Both the position numbers and the translations under genes were made by a program. The notes beneath the pieces were generated by a model that was not told the origin of the DNA, did no database searches, and saw nothing but the letters and a program-made list of their open reading frames with translations. Positions 18,739 through 26,779 of a stretch of 64,000 nt of DNA are shown here, in pieces. How positions within the stretch are numbered: the first letter of the stretch is position 1; each line of letters begins with the position of its first letter. The DNA is from Clostridium ljungdahlii DSM 13528 (GTDB taxonomy: Bacteria > Bacillota > Clostridia > Clostridiales > Clostridiaceae). The stretch lies in the NCBI RefSeq assembly GCF_000143685.1, contig NC_014328.1, positions 1,426,001 through 1,490,000 of the forward strand. The letters run 5' to 3'.

Positions 18739-19341
18739 TCATCTTTTAAAATGTTTTTTTAGATTATAAGTTGTAGTAAAAGGGTCATCTGAAGTCATTA
18801 CAAGAGACATTACAGCTGCACCACGAACTTTGGTTTCTAGTACTGTGTCTATATTGGTCTCAGTTATTCCACCTATTGCAATAACTGGAATTGAAATGTT
18901 ACTTAGGACTTCTTTTAAAAATGAAATACCCCTACCTTTTAGTCCTTTTTTACAGTCTGTTTCAAAAATGTGTCCTGTAAGGAGATAATCTGCGCCTTTT
19001 TTTTGTGCGTTTATAGCTTCCAAAGTATTGTGTACAGATACACCTACAGTGCATTTTAATTTTAAATTGCTATTCATATAATTTTGATAACTTGTGTGAA
19101 ATCCTTTGGCATTTACTTTTAAGGCTGTTTCTATACTGTTGTTTATTATTAAGGGTATATTACTAGAATCTGTAATTTTTTTTATTTCTTCAGCAATTGG
19201 AACTAGTTGCCTATAAGTAAGATCTTTTTCACGTAAGATTATGGCATCTGCACCACCTAATATGGAAGCTTTTAGTATATCAATCATATTCTTATTTTTT
19301 ACAAGCCTTCTGTTTGTTACTATATATAATTTTTTGTTCAT
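18739..19341 (-). CDS. thiE: Thiamine phosphate synthase / TenI-like protein
   Basis: A TIM-barrel protein of 200 residues that would join HMP diphosphate and thiazole phosphate to form thiamine phosphate. Visible motifs are the N-terminal LYIVTNRRLV, ADAIILREKDL, and IPVIAIGGITETNIDTVLE, typical of ThiE/TenI. The key pyrophosphate-binding set is partly weak (the usual LIINDR reads LIINNS), so it could be a TenI-type aromatase. ATG 19341 follows GGGAG. It is preceded by a TPP riboswitch and a terminator, which argues strongly for a thiamine role. Confidence 0.85.
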   Translation of the reverse strand: MNKKLYIVTNRRLVKNKNMIDILKASILGGADAIILREKDLTYRQLVPIAEEIKKITDSSNIPLIINNSIETALKVNAKGFHTSYQNYMNSNLKLKCTVGVSVHNTLEAINAQKKGADYLLTGHIFETDCKKGLKGRGISFLKEVLSNISIPVIAIGGITETNIDTVLETKVRGAAVMSLVMTSDDPFTTTYNLKKHFKR

Positions 19342-19402
19342 AGTATTATGGACTCCCAATCTTTTATTTTATGGATAAATTTATACTTAATTAATAAAAA
19401 TA

Positions 19403-19437
19403 AAAAGGAGTGTTTATGTTTTAAACACTCCTTGAAA
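19403..19437 (-). terminator. Riboswitch-controlled terminator in the thiE leader
   Basis: Minus strand: AAGGAGTGTTT pairs with AAACACTCCTT around a short A/T loop and is followed by a T-rich tract. It lies between the TPP aptamer and thiE. Confidence 0.85.
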
Positions 19438-19449
19438 TATATCTTTATT

Positions 19450-19540
19450 AATTTGTCTCCCTACGGTAGTGTTAACTACATCAAGTTCAAATGGCCAGGT
19501 TTCATCTTCCCAATCAAAATGGTCCACCCGCAACAATTTA
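19450..19540 (-). ncRNA. TPP riboswitch (THI element) of thiE
   Basis: On the minus strand the 3' half matches the thi box: TTTGAACTTGAT, then a GTAG/CTAC stem, then CGTAGGGA. The 5' half has GGGTGG and, where CUGAGA is usual, a divergent GATGAAA before ACC. P1 can form from TTGT/ACAA. Binding of thiamine diphosphate should favour the downstream terminator. The J3-2 deviation lowers certainty slightly. Confidence 0.78.
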
Positions 19541-19550
19541 TTAATTTATA

Positions 19551-19797
19551 GGTATATAATACTACTTAGTTTTATATATGTAAATGATTTGAAATATAAT
19601 TTGTAATAAAATGGTACAAACTATAGAAAATTATTCTAATATTTTGTATAATTAAAATATAAATTTGTGATTATTTGTATGCTTAGGTAACTTTATGGTT
19701 GATTTACGAAATTGATGGAAGAGTTATTGATGGTAGATCGAATAAAAAGTACTAAATATTATATAGATAAACTTTATGAGGGGAGTTTTAAAGAATT
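19551..19797. other. Intergenic region without a recognised element
   Basis: About 250 A/T-rich bases between the riboswitch and the CheY-like gene. I see no gene, terminator or convincing promoter. Confidence 0.5.
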
Positions 19798-20175
19798 ATG
19801 GGTAAAAAAAATATATTAATAATTGATGATTCCTTAAGTGTGAGACAATTTATAAGAAAGATTTTAGAGAAAGCAAATTATAAAGTATATGAAGCAGGGG
19901 ATGGTGAAGAAGGAATCAAAGTATTTAAAGAAAGTGGTAATATTGATCTAGTAATTACGGATATATATATGCCTAAAAAAAGCGGAATAGAAGTTCTTAT
20001 AGAATTAAAAAAAGAGTATGAAGATTTAAAAATAATTATTCTTTCCGATGGAGGGGAAAAAGACTTTTCAGATGAAAATGGAATATGTGAAGACCTTGGG
20101 GCCACTTATTTTTTTAAAAAGAATTGGGTAAAGGACGAACTTATAGAATTAGTAAATAGGATATTTATCAAGTGA
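19798..20175 (+). CDS. CheY-like single-domain response regulator
   Basis: A 125-residue stand-alone receiver domain with the acidic pair Asp10-Asp11, phosphoacceptor Asp55 (LVITDIYMP), Ser83 (ILSDGG) and the conserved lysine in FFKKNW. There is no output domain, so it acts through protein contact. It converges on a chemoreceptor gene (20300-22300), which suggests, but does not prove, a chemotaxis role. The second lysine next to the conserved one is slightly unusual. The A/T-rich leader shows no clear promoter. Confidence 0.85.
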   Translation: MGKKNILIIDDSLSVRQFIRKILEKANYKVYEAGDGEEGIKVFKESGNIDLVITDIYMPKKSGIEVLIELKKEYEDLKIIILSDGGEKDFSDENGICEDLGATYFFKKNWVKDELIELVNRIFIK

Positions 20176-20258
20176 TTTTTATGAAGCAACTTTTTTAGTT
20201 AATAGTTAAGAGTGAAGAATTAATTCTTAATTTGTGAGAGTTGAGTAATTAATTTAAG

Positions 20259-20295
20259 ATTAAGCTGCTATATAAGATATAGCAGCTTAATTTTG
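20259..20295. terminator. Bidirectional terminator between the CheY-like and chemoreceptor genes
   Basis: A perfect 15-bp stem (20259-20273 with 20277-20291), loop AAG, with A/T tracts on both sides. Confidence 0.9.
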
Positions 20296-20299
20296 CCTA

Positions 20300-22300
20300 T
20301 TAGTTAATTTTAAATTTATTTATTTCAGCTGCTAATTGTTCTGCTAATATTTGAAGATTACTTGAATGTTTTGTAAGTTCCTCCATAGTGGCTGATATCT
20401 CTTCTGTTGAAGCTGTAGTTTCTTGTGAAGCTGCAGCTGTTTCCTGTGATATAGATGAGATATTATCAATTTCAGATATTGTAGATTGCTTTTTCTCATT
20501 TATATCTGAAATTGATGTTTTTACTTCATCAACTTTAGCAATCATTGATTCAATTGATTTTAGAATTACTTTAAATATTTTATGAGTTTGATCTACGGCT
20601 AAATATTGCTCATCTACTGCGCTTTCAGCGGATTTGATAGCACTTACTGCTGTCTCTGATTTATTTTGTATACTTTCTATAATTTTCTTTATCTCATTGG
20701 TTGAATTTTGAGATTCTTCAGCAAGTATCCGTATCTCTTCTGCTACTACGGCAAATCCTTTACCAGCTTCGCCTGCACGTGCAGATTCTATACTTGCATT
20801 TAATGCTAAAAGATTAGTTTGTTCTGTTATTTCAGATATTGTTTCAGATATACTATTTATCTGTTTAGCACTTTCGTTCATGTCACGAACTATATCATTG
20901 ACGGAGGTAGTAACCGTTTTAGCCTTATTTGATTTTTCAGTTAAAGTATCTACTACAGATAGTCCTTTTGTACCTAACCTTTTAGTGGCATTTGAGATTT
21001 TATCCATTTCATCAGAACTAATACTAACTTCTTTCAGCCTGTTTGATAAATCCTCCATTTCAGAAGCGCCATTTTGAGCACCTTTAGCTTGTTCAGTTGC
21101 ACCTAAGGAAACTTCTTCAACAGATTTTGCTACTTCGCCTACAGAAGCTGTTACTTCTTCAGACATACTTGCAAGACTTGTTGACGTTTCTAGCACTGTT
21201 TCAGATGATTTTAAAACATTATTCATGAGCTTGGATATATTTTTCATCATTAAGTTAAATGATTCAGCCAAATCTTTAAATTCATCCTTTGTGGAAGCAG
21301 TTATGGACACCGTTAAATCTCCATTTGAGGCTTTGGAAAATACTCCCTTTAATTTTTTAATATTATTAGATATTCCTTTACTTAAAAACAATGAAAGAAA
21401 TATCGCAATTATTCCCATTACTATTATTATTAAGAAAGTTTTGACTAATATAGAGTTTGTATCTCTGGTGAGTTCGCTTTTATCTAAAGCAGCCACTAGC
21501 TTCCAACCTGTTAATTTATTTGTCTGGTATACACCAAATTTACTAGTACCATTATAGGTATAATTAACAAATCCACTGTTTCCCGATTTTGCTTTATCCC
21601 AAAAAGACAGCTTAGAGATTAGATTTGTATTGATAAGTTCTTTTTGGGGATGGGCTAAGGTAGTACCTGATGAATCAGAGACAAATACATATCCTGTAGT
21701 ACCTACCTTCTTTGTAGATATTCTTTCTGTAAGTGTAGTTAGAGAACAATCCAATCCAATAACGCCAACTACTTGTCCATTTTTTTCTACTGTTTGTACA
21801 ACTCCAACAAGAGTTTTACCAGTTACAATGTCTTTGTAAGGAGGAGTTATTACAACTTTACCTTTATTAGCTAAAGCTTGTTTATACCAAGGCCTTGTAG
21901 TTGGATCATATCCTTCAGGCATTGTTGAAATAGGATATATAGTAAACTTTTTGGAGGCAGTTCCGTAATATACATCAAATATGTCATTATCACTTTCTTT
22001 TATACCTTTTAGCATATCTGATATCATTGGAGTATTATTGTCTGTATCAATATTTATAATACCGGGATTATTTGCAGTAAGATTTATTATATCTGAAAAT
22101 CCATTAAAGTAATTAGTTAATCCACTGTCTATCTCTGAGAGAGTTTGAGTACTTGTAAGTGTTAACTTATTGGTGAGAATTGACTTTGATTGCATATAGG
22201 AACCAAAGCCTCCTATGGTTAGTGGAATTACACAAATTGCTATTAAGCTAGTAATTAATTTAGTTCTAATACTGTTTAGTTTGAAATCCTTAAAAGTCAT
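20300..22300 (-). CDS. Methyl-accepting chemotaxis protein with dCache sensor
   Basis: A 666-residue transmembrane chemoreceptor: membrane helix at about 15-33, an extracellular double Cache domain with the DxTxRPWY motif near 132-139, a second membrane helix near 290-310, HAMP, and a cytoplasmic signalling coiled coil. The conserved tip reads [32 protein letters not shown]. dCache domains commonly bind amino acids or organic acids directly. The tip is that of the 44-heptad class common in Firmicutes by appearance. No FliA/sigma-D promoter was convincing upstream. Confidence 0.93.
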   Translation of the reverse strand: MTFKDFKLNSIRTKLITSLIAICVIPLTIGGFGSYMQSKSILTNKLTLTSTQTLSEIDSGLTNYFNGFSDIINLTANNPGIINIDTDNNTPMISDMLKGIKESDNDIFDVYYGTASKKFTIYPISTMPEGYDPTTRPWYKQALANKGKVVITPPYKDIVTGKTLVGVVQTVEKNGQVVGVIGLDCSLTTLTERISTKKVGTTGYVFVSDSSGTTLAHPQKELINTNLISKLSFWDKAKSGNSGFVNYTYNGTSKFGVYQTNKLTGWKLVAALDKSELTRDTNSILVKTFLIIIVMGIIAIFLSLFLSKGISNNIKKLKGVFSKASNGDLTVSITASTKDEFKDLAESFNLMMKNISKLMNNVLKSSETVLETSTSLASMSEEVTASVGEVAKSVEEVSLGATEQAKGAQNGASEMEDLSNRLKEVSISSDEMDKISNATKRLGTKGLSVVDTLTEKSNKAKTVTTSVNDIVRDMNESAKQINSISETISEITEQTNLLALNASIESARAGEAGKGFAVVAEEIRILAEESQNSTNEIKKIIESIQNKSETAVSAIKSAESAVDEQYLAVDQTHKIFKVILKSIESMIAKVDEVKTSISDINEKKQSTISEIDNISSISQETAAASQETTASTEEISATMEELTKHSSNLQILAEQLAAEINKFKIN

Positions 22301-22494
22301 GTTAATCCCCCTTTGTTATTTTATACCGATCACTTAAAAATTTAGTGCTAACTTTAATTAATATGTAATATAATAAAATAATAAAGTACATATTAACAAA
22401 AATCAACATAATTCAATAAATTTTTTAAATAAAAATAATTTAAAAAATATACCAAAATGATACAACTTTAAAATGGATAATATATAAAATACTA

Positions 22495-22523
22495 TTGATA
22501 ATTATTGAGAAAGCGAATAATAT
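22495..22523 (+). promoter_or_regulatory. Promoter of blaI (copy A)
   Basis: TTGATA (22495-22500), 17 bases, TAATAT (22518-22523). The same arrangement occurs in copy B. Confidence 0.65.
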
Positions 22524-22534
22524 ATATACTATAG

Positions 22535-22548
22535 ATTACAATCGTAAT
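22535..22548 (+). promoter_or_regulatory. BlaI-type operator (copy A)
   Basis: ATTACAATCGTAAT is a dyad with one mismatch, placed just after the -10 element. Three further copies of the perfect form ATTACAATTGTAAT occur in this locus. Confidence 0.72.
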
Positions 22549-22570
22549 TATGATTTTAGGAGGAGTTATT

Positions 22571-22942
22571 ATGGCAAATATACCCAAAATATCTGAATCA
22601 GAGTGGGAAGTAATGAAAGTCATATGGAATAAAAATCCATGTTCGGCAAATGAAATAATAAAGCAATTGGAAGATAGTACAAGTTGGAAACCTAAGACAG
22701 TTAAATCACTTATAAGCAGACTTTTAAAGAAAAATGTAATTGGATTTAATGAGGAGGGCAGAACTTATTATTATTATCCTCTATTTGATGAAAAAGAATG
22801 TGCAAGACAGGAGAGCAGTTCTTTTATTAAAAGAGTATACAACGGTGCTGCTAAGAATATGTTATTGAATTTTATAGAAGACAATAAATTGACAGAAGAG
22901 GATTTAGACGATTTAAAAAAAATATTAAATGATAGGGATTAG
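22571..22942 (+). CDS. BlaI/MecI-family transcriptional repressor
   Basis: A 123-residue dimeric winged-helix repressor. The N-terminal DNA-binding domain is clear (ISESEWEVMKVIWNKNPCSANEIIKQL, WKPKTVKSLISRLLKKNVIGFNEEGRTYYYYP), followed by the C-terminal dimerisation part where BlaR1-triggered cleavage normally occurs. ATG 22571 follows AGGAGG. It is the first gene of an operon with the M56 sensor (6-base gap) and probably controls itself through the dyad at 22535-22548, and the subtilase genes through intragenic copies of the dyad. Confidence 0.92.
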   Translation: MANIPKISESEWEVMKVIWNKNPCSANEIIKQLEDSTSWKPKTVKSLISRLLKKNVIGFNEEGRTYYYYPLFDEKECARQESSSFIKRVYNGAAKNMLLNFIEDNKLTEEDLDDLKKILNDRD

Positions 22943-22948
22943 GATCTT

Positions 22949-24436
22949 ATGTTTAAGTTTATTATTTTATATAAATGGGTATTATATTTATCACTTCTAG
23001 CTAGTTTTTTAATAATATTTTTTCTAGCTGCTAAAAAAGTTTTAAAACAGAGATTGAGAATAGAAGTTCAATATATTATTGGAATTCTGATTTTGGTAAG
23101 ACTTATTGTACCGGCTTTACCTAAGAGTTCACTTAGCATATTTAACATAATGCCGTTTTACTTTAATAGACCTCCTGTTACCTCGGCAATAGATAAATTT
23201 GACTATGATCAGTATCTTACTGAGAGTGTAAGTGAGGAAAGTGTAGGTAGTGCTAAAGGTGAGACTGATTATGCTTACTTAAATCCAAGTATTATTAGGG
23301 ATACATTTAACATACCCGAATCATATATGCAAGTCACATTTGAAATATGGTATGTAGGTTTTATTTTAGGCATGATTTATATGCTTATGTCATATGTGAC
23401 ATGTTTGAAAAAAGTAAGTAAGTATGAATCAATAAGGGATAAAAGAATTATTGATATTTTGAAAAAGTGCAAAAACAATATGAATATAAAGAAGAATATA
23501 AATGTTGTACAAGGAATAGATATAAAAAGCCCAGCAATTTTTGGTATGATCGCACCTAAGATATTGATGCCCTTAACTGTGATTAAATGTATGAATGACA
23601 ATGATATTAAAAATATATTTTTACACGAACTTTCGCACTATAAGAAAAAAGATATTTTTGTAAATTATGTTATCGGAATAACTAGAGTAATTTATTGGTT
23701 TAATCCTATTATATGGTATTTCACAAATGAAATGAAAAAGGATATGGAATTGTCCTGTGATTCTATAGCTCTTAATTATATAGAATCTGAGAAGACCAAG
23801 GAATATGGATATACTATGATAGACCTCATAAAATACTCAAAGTTTGTTAAAAAATCTAGAGTAAGTATGGCAGTTGGCATATCTGTAGATGCTAAATATA
23901 TGGCCAAAAGAATTAGCATGATAAAGAAATTTGAAAGAATTTCCCCTAAGGCTATTGTAAGCTCCATAATTGTATTCTGCTTTTGTATATTAATTATGCT
24001 TACTGAAGCAAAAATAAACAATGTGTTTTCACAAGATGCGTTAAATAAACAGATAACGTCCAAATATGTAGTAGATGAACTTGGAATAAATAGAATAGAG
24101 GATAATACAAGTTATCCTTATGAATGTGATCTTGAGGTTTTGGGAAACTGGAAATCTGTAGATATTGTTGATAATATATCTGATTTCAAAAAAGATAAGA
24201 GACAGTGGAAAGATAACATGTATATAAAAGAAATTAAATTTTTTAATGGAGGTGCTACAGATAAAAGCTGGTTAACGTGGACAAAAGGAATTGTAATTGA
24301 TAAAAGTGATAAACTTTCTAGTGAATATGTAATAAAAAATATAGATGGAAAAATTTATATGTTTTTTAGGTGGAAAAATGGCGACTATGCATTTGGATGC
24401 AGAAAACCAGTTTACTACGTTTTGAAAAAGGTTTAA
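22949..24436 (+). CDS. BlaR1/MecR1-like M56 membrane metallopeptidase with unusual sensor domain
   Basis: A 495-residue membrane protein with four to five helices and a cytoplasmic-side zinc protease site His226-Glu227-LS-His230 (FLHELSHYKKKD), with the downstream acidic helix (MKKDMELSCDSIAL). In BlaR1 proteins the site cleaves BlaI after signal capture outside. Here the outer C-terminal part (about residues 360-495) is not a penicillin-binding domain: there is no SxxK or KTG. It is a small beta-rich domain (GNWKSVDIVD ... EIKFFNGGATDKSWLTWTKG ... YMFFRWKNGDYAF). So the ligand is probably not a beta-lactam. Confidence 0.88.
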   Translation: MFKFIILYKWVLYLSLLASFLIIFFLAAKKVLKQRLRIEVQYIIGILILVRLIVPALPKSSLSIFNIMPFYFNRPPVTSAIDKFDYDQYLTESVSEESVGSAKGETDYAYLNPSIIRDTFNIPESYMQVTFEIWYVGFILGMIYMLMSYVTCLKKVSKYESIRDKRIIDILKKCKNNMNIKKNINVVQGIDIKSPAIFGMIAPKILMPLTVIKCMNDNDIKNIFLHELSHYKKKDIFVNYVIGITRVIYWFNPIIWYFTNEMKKDMELSCDSIALNYIESEKTKEYGYTMIDLIKYSKFVKKSRVSMAVGISVDAKYMAKRISMIKKFERISPKAIVSSIIVFCFCILIMLTEAKINNVFSQDALNKQITSKYVVDELGINRIEDNTSYPYECDLEVLGNWKSVDIVDNISDFKKDKRQWKDNMYIKEIKFFNGGATDKSWLTWTKGIVIDKSDKLSSEYVIKNIDGKIYMFFRWKNGDYAFGCRKPVYYVLKKV

Positions 24437-24445
24437 ATGCATTAT

Positions 24446-24689
24446 AGTTTCTAAGCAAAGAATAAATTTATACTCCAGATATTTTTACAACCCTCAGCTC
24501 GGTTAAATATTTTACTAAGACTTATATGCAAAATATTTAAATGAGCTTCATTATTGTAAAAATATGGCTGCATATAAATTTATTCTTAAGTTAGAATGGC
24601 TATATAGAGTTTGTAGCTTGAAATTTAAGTTTATACATGAAATTTGTCATTATATGATATTGTATAAGTTTAAATTTCAATTAGAAACT
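24446..24689. repeat. 244-bp multi-branched inverted-repeat element
   Basis: Outer arms AGTTTCTAA (24446-24454) and TTAGAAACT (24681-24689) enclose two long hairpins. Hairpin 1 has arms 24459-24472/24573-24586 and 24479-24490/24554-24565, plus inner arms 24496-24500/24543-24547 and 24505-24513/24530-24538. Hairpin 2 pairs 24620-24637 with 24661-24678 (two mismatches). It fills the gap between blaR1 and the subtilase. It may be a MITE-like insertion or a structured leader. Confidence 0.8.
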
Positions 24690-24726
24690 CTGTAAAAATT
24701 AATTATGGATAAAAGGAGAATTAAAG

Positions 24727-25872
24727 ATGAAGAAAAAAATTTTAATCATTACGATTACAATTGTAATTTTACTTGCAATTGGAGGGGGCATTTTTGTAAA
24801 AAATGCTATGGAAGAAGGTGACCCTAAGAATTGGGGAATAAATCCTTCAAAAATTTCAGATATAGTAACAAACAGGGTTTTGCAAAAATGTAACTCAGAT
24901 CTTGAGAGAATATATGGATTTCAAGATAAAGATATGTCTAAAAAGGATTTGTCACAGGTCTCTTTAGATGTTATTTCAAATATAAGCTTTGATAAGTCTA
25001 CAAAGTGGCCTGAAAAAAGTAAACTTCCACAGGGATATGATCCAAATAAGTGGTTCGATGCTGGTAAGAATCCAGGACTGAATTTAAGCAAAATTCATGA
25101 AAAGGGAGTTACAGGTAAAGGAATCAGTGTAGCGGTTATAGATAAGCCAATAAGATCTACTCATAACGAATTTAAGGGTAAGATGAATTATTATAAAGTT
25201 GGTGATCATCAAACAAGTGCTCATTTTCATGGACTAGCTTGTGCTTCTATTTTAGCAGGTAAAACTTGTGGAGTAGCAAGTGGATCAAAATTGTATTACT
25301 TTGCAACTCCAGATTCAAAAGACAGACAGGAATATTATATGGAGGCTATAGATAAGATTATTGATGTCAATAAATCACTTTCTAAAAATGAAAAAATACG
25401 AATTGTATCTATATCTGATGGTGTAAGTAAACGGGGCAAATACTTTGATAAATGGCAGCAAACTATAAAGAGGGCAAATTCTAGTGGTCTTACGGTAGTG
25501 TATTCTAACTTACTTTATGATAGAAAATTTACATGGGGCGGATGTAATCCTTCAAAGGATAGAAATAATCCCCTAAATTATGAACTTAGTAAATACTTAA
25601 ATGGAAGAAATATAGATAAATCCAATATAATTGTCCCAGGAGATTTTAGAACTACTGCTGGCAATAGTTCTGATAGTACTTATGTTTACTGGGGTGAAGG
25701 AGGATTTAGCTGGGCTATTCCTTATGTTACAGGACTTGCAGCTTTGGCATGGCAGGTAAATCCAAATTTAACGTTTGATCAAATATTAGATAAGCTTATA
25801 GAAACAAAGGCTACTACAGCAGAAGGTAGATATATAATTAATCCAGAAAAATTTATAAATTCAATATCTTAA
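24727..25872 (+). CDS. Membrane-anchored S8 family serine peptidase (subtilase), copy A
   Basis: A 381-residue protein with one N-terminal membrane helix (residues 5-24) and an extracellular subtilisin-like domain. The catalytic triad is Asp139 (VAVIDKPI), His168 (HFHGLACASILAG) and Ser328 (GGFSWAIPYVTGLAALAW, matching GxSxAxPxVxG). There is no propeptide of the usual type; residues 30-110 instead form a short family-specific region. It follows blaI-blaR1 and carries the BlaI dyad inside codons 10-14. I infer a secreted or surface protease induced by the BlaR1-like sensor. Confidence 0.9.
   Translation: MKKKILIITITIVILLAIGGGIFVKNAMEEGDPKNWGINPSKISDIVTNRVLQKCNSDLERIYGFQDKDMSKKDLSQVSLDVISNISFDKSTKWPEKSKLPQGYDPNKWFDAGKNPGLNLSKIHEKGVTGKGISVAVIDKPIRSTHNEFKGKMNYYKVGDHQTSAHFHGLACASILAGKTCGVASGSKLYYFATPDSKDRQEYYMEAIDKIIDVNKSLSKNEKIRIVSISDGVSKRGKYFDKWQQTIKRANSSGLTVVYSNLLYDRKFTWGGCNPSKDRNNPLNYELSKYLNGRNIDKSNIIVPGDFRTTAGNSSDSTYVYWGEGGFSWAIPYVTGLAALAWQVNPNLTFDQILDKLIETKATTAEGRYIINPEKFINSIS
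24754..24767 (+). promoter_or_regulatory. BlaI-type dyad inside the subtilase coding sequence (copy A)
   Basis: The perfect palindrome ATTACAATTGTAAT lies 27 bases after the start codon. It is identical to the operator in front of the second blaI copy. Confidence 0.68.
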
Positions 25873-25884
25873 ATAAAATATATT

Positions 25885-25920
25885 AAAAGATGATTTCTAT
25901 ATTTATAGAAATCATCTTTT
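25885..25920 (+). terminator. Terminator of subtilase copy A
   Basis: A perfect 16-bp stem (25885-25900 with 25905-25920), loop ATTT, ending in TTTT. Confidence 0.9.
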
Positions 25921-25977
25921 TGAGTTATGATAGTTCTTAAATTAACCCTAAATTTAATAAAAATTGATGTCAGAAAA

Positions 25978-26081
25978 GCGCACAGTAATGATCCTAAGAT
26001 TATAGCAGAAGTTTCAGAAGATCTTGGCGAGCTAATGGTTGGAATGAATTAATCAATAGATTTGAAGAAAGAGGCTGGTAA
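25978..26081 (+). pseudogene. pdxS: pdxS 3' fragment (frameshifted)
   Basis: Translation gives AHSNDPKIIAEVSEDLGELMVGMN and then a stop; in another frame the PdxS C-terminus RFEERGW follows. PdxS is the synthase subunit of pyridoxal 5'-phosphate synthase. Only about 30 C-terminal residues remain, joined directly to the end of the copy A repeat. The rest of the gene is gone. Confidence 0.8.
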
Positions 26082-26082
26082 G

Positions 26083-26358
26083 ATGAAAATAGGTGTACTT
26101 GCATTTCAAGGAGGAGTAGTAGAACATATAAAACATTTAAAATCCTTGAATTGTGAAGATGTTGAAGTAAAAAAGTGTGAAGAACTAGATGATATTAGTG
26201 GTATCATACTTCCAGGAGGTGAAAGTACAACTATTGGTAAGTCACTCAAAAAAATGGGGGGGTTCCAAAAACTGAAAGAAAAAATAATAAATGGTCTTCC
26301 AGTATGGGGAACTTGTGCAAGAATGATACTTCTTGATAAGAATATAGAATATGTGTAA
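26083..26358 (+). pseudogene. pdxT: pdxT, truncated
   Basis: Begins as the glutaminase subunit of PLP synthase ([47 protein letters not shown]) one base after the pdxS remnant, as in intact pdxST operons. It stops after 91 residues; PdxT is normally about 190. The catalytic cysteine is present but the usual GTCAG reads GTCAR, and the His/Glu half is missing. It cannot be an active glutaminase. Confidence 0.88.
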
Positions 26359-26403
26359 CCAATATGCTAATTAGACTTTTATGTGATGCTATAATTAAAA
26401 AAG

Positions 26404-26434
26404 AGGACTTGCATACAGCTACAGCAAGTCCTTT
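26404..26434. terminator. Hairpin after the pdxT remnant
   Basis: AGGACTTGC (26404-26412) pairs with GCAAGTCCT (26424-26432), then TT. It may stop transcripts from either side. Confidence 0.65.
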
Positions 26435-26464
26435 GAAAGTTACCTTTTTATCTATTTAAGTGAG

Positions 26465-26665
26465 CTATTTATAGTCTTTTTTATGTTTAGAGCCAATGGA
26501 TAGGCTTAGAAAAATTAGAATAACTAATGTTCCTGCAATGATTATAGTATTAGTGTTATTAGCAATCTTATTGCGACTTACCAAGAATGCTAAGTAACCA
26601 AGTGCAATCTGAAACAACCAGGAGAGAATCGGCTGACCTCCCCAAACTTTCATTAAAAATTTCAA
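26465..26665 (-). CDS. Hypothetical small membrane protein
   Basis: Not recognised. It has 66 residues with two likely membrane helices (ILSWLFQIALGYLAFLVS and TIIIAGTLVILIFLSLSI) and a lysine-rich end. The TTG start at 26665 is supported by AGGAGGG 7 bases upstream; the later ATG is too far from that site. It lies between the pdxT relic and the GH127 module and faces away from both copies of the protease unit. No function can be assigned. Confidence 0.6.
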   Translation of the reverse strand: MKFLMKVWGGQPILSWLFQIALGYLAFLVSRNKIANNTNTIIIAGTLVILIFLSLSIGSKHKKDYK

Positions 26666-26779
26666 TACTTTTCCCTCCTATATTGTATTATGATATTTGT
26701 ACAAACTGGATTTGAGAGAATTATAAAAAATTTTTTAGAAGAAGATAATAATTTTATGAATATTGTCTGATATACATAG

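Larger units (their letters stand above)
22535..25977 (+). repeat. Direct repeat, copy A (blaI-blaR1-subtilase unit)
   Basis: Bases 22495-25977 match 31336-33063 in order: promoter, operator, blaI, blaR1 5' end, subtilase, terminator and about 55 bases beyond it. Homology ends at TGATGTCAGAAAA in both copies. Copy A is complete; copy B carries internal deletions. Confidence 0.88.

Noticed and set aside
22301..22340. Sigma-D (FliA)-type promoter before the chemoreceptor at 20300-22300
   Set aside because: TAAA and a CGGTAT-like -10 are present, but only about 9 bases apart instead of about 15.
26062..26082. Earlier TTG start for pdxT
   Set aside because: The bases encode the remnant PdxS C-terminus; ATG 26083 matches the PdxT start.
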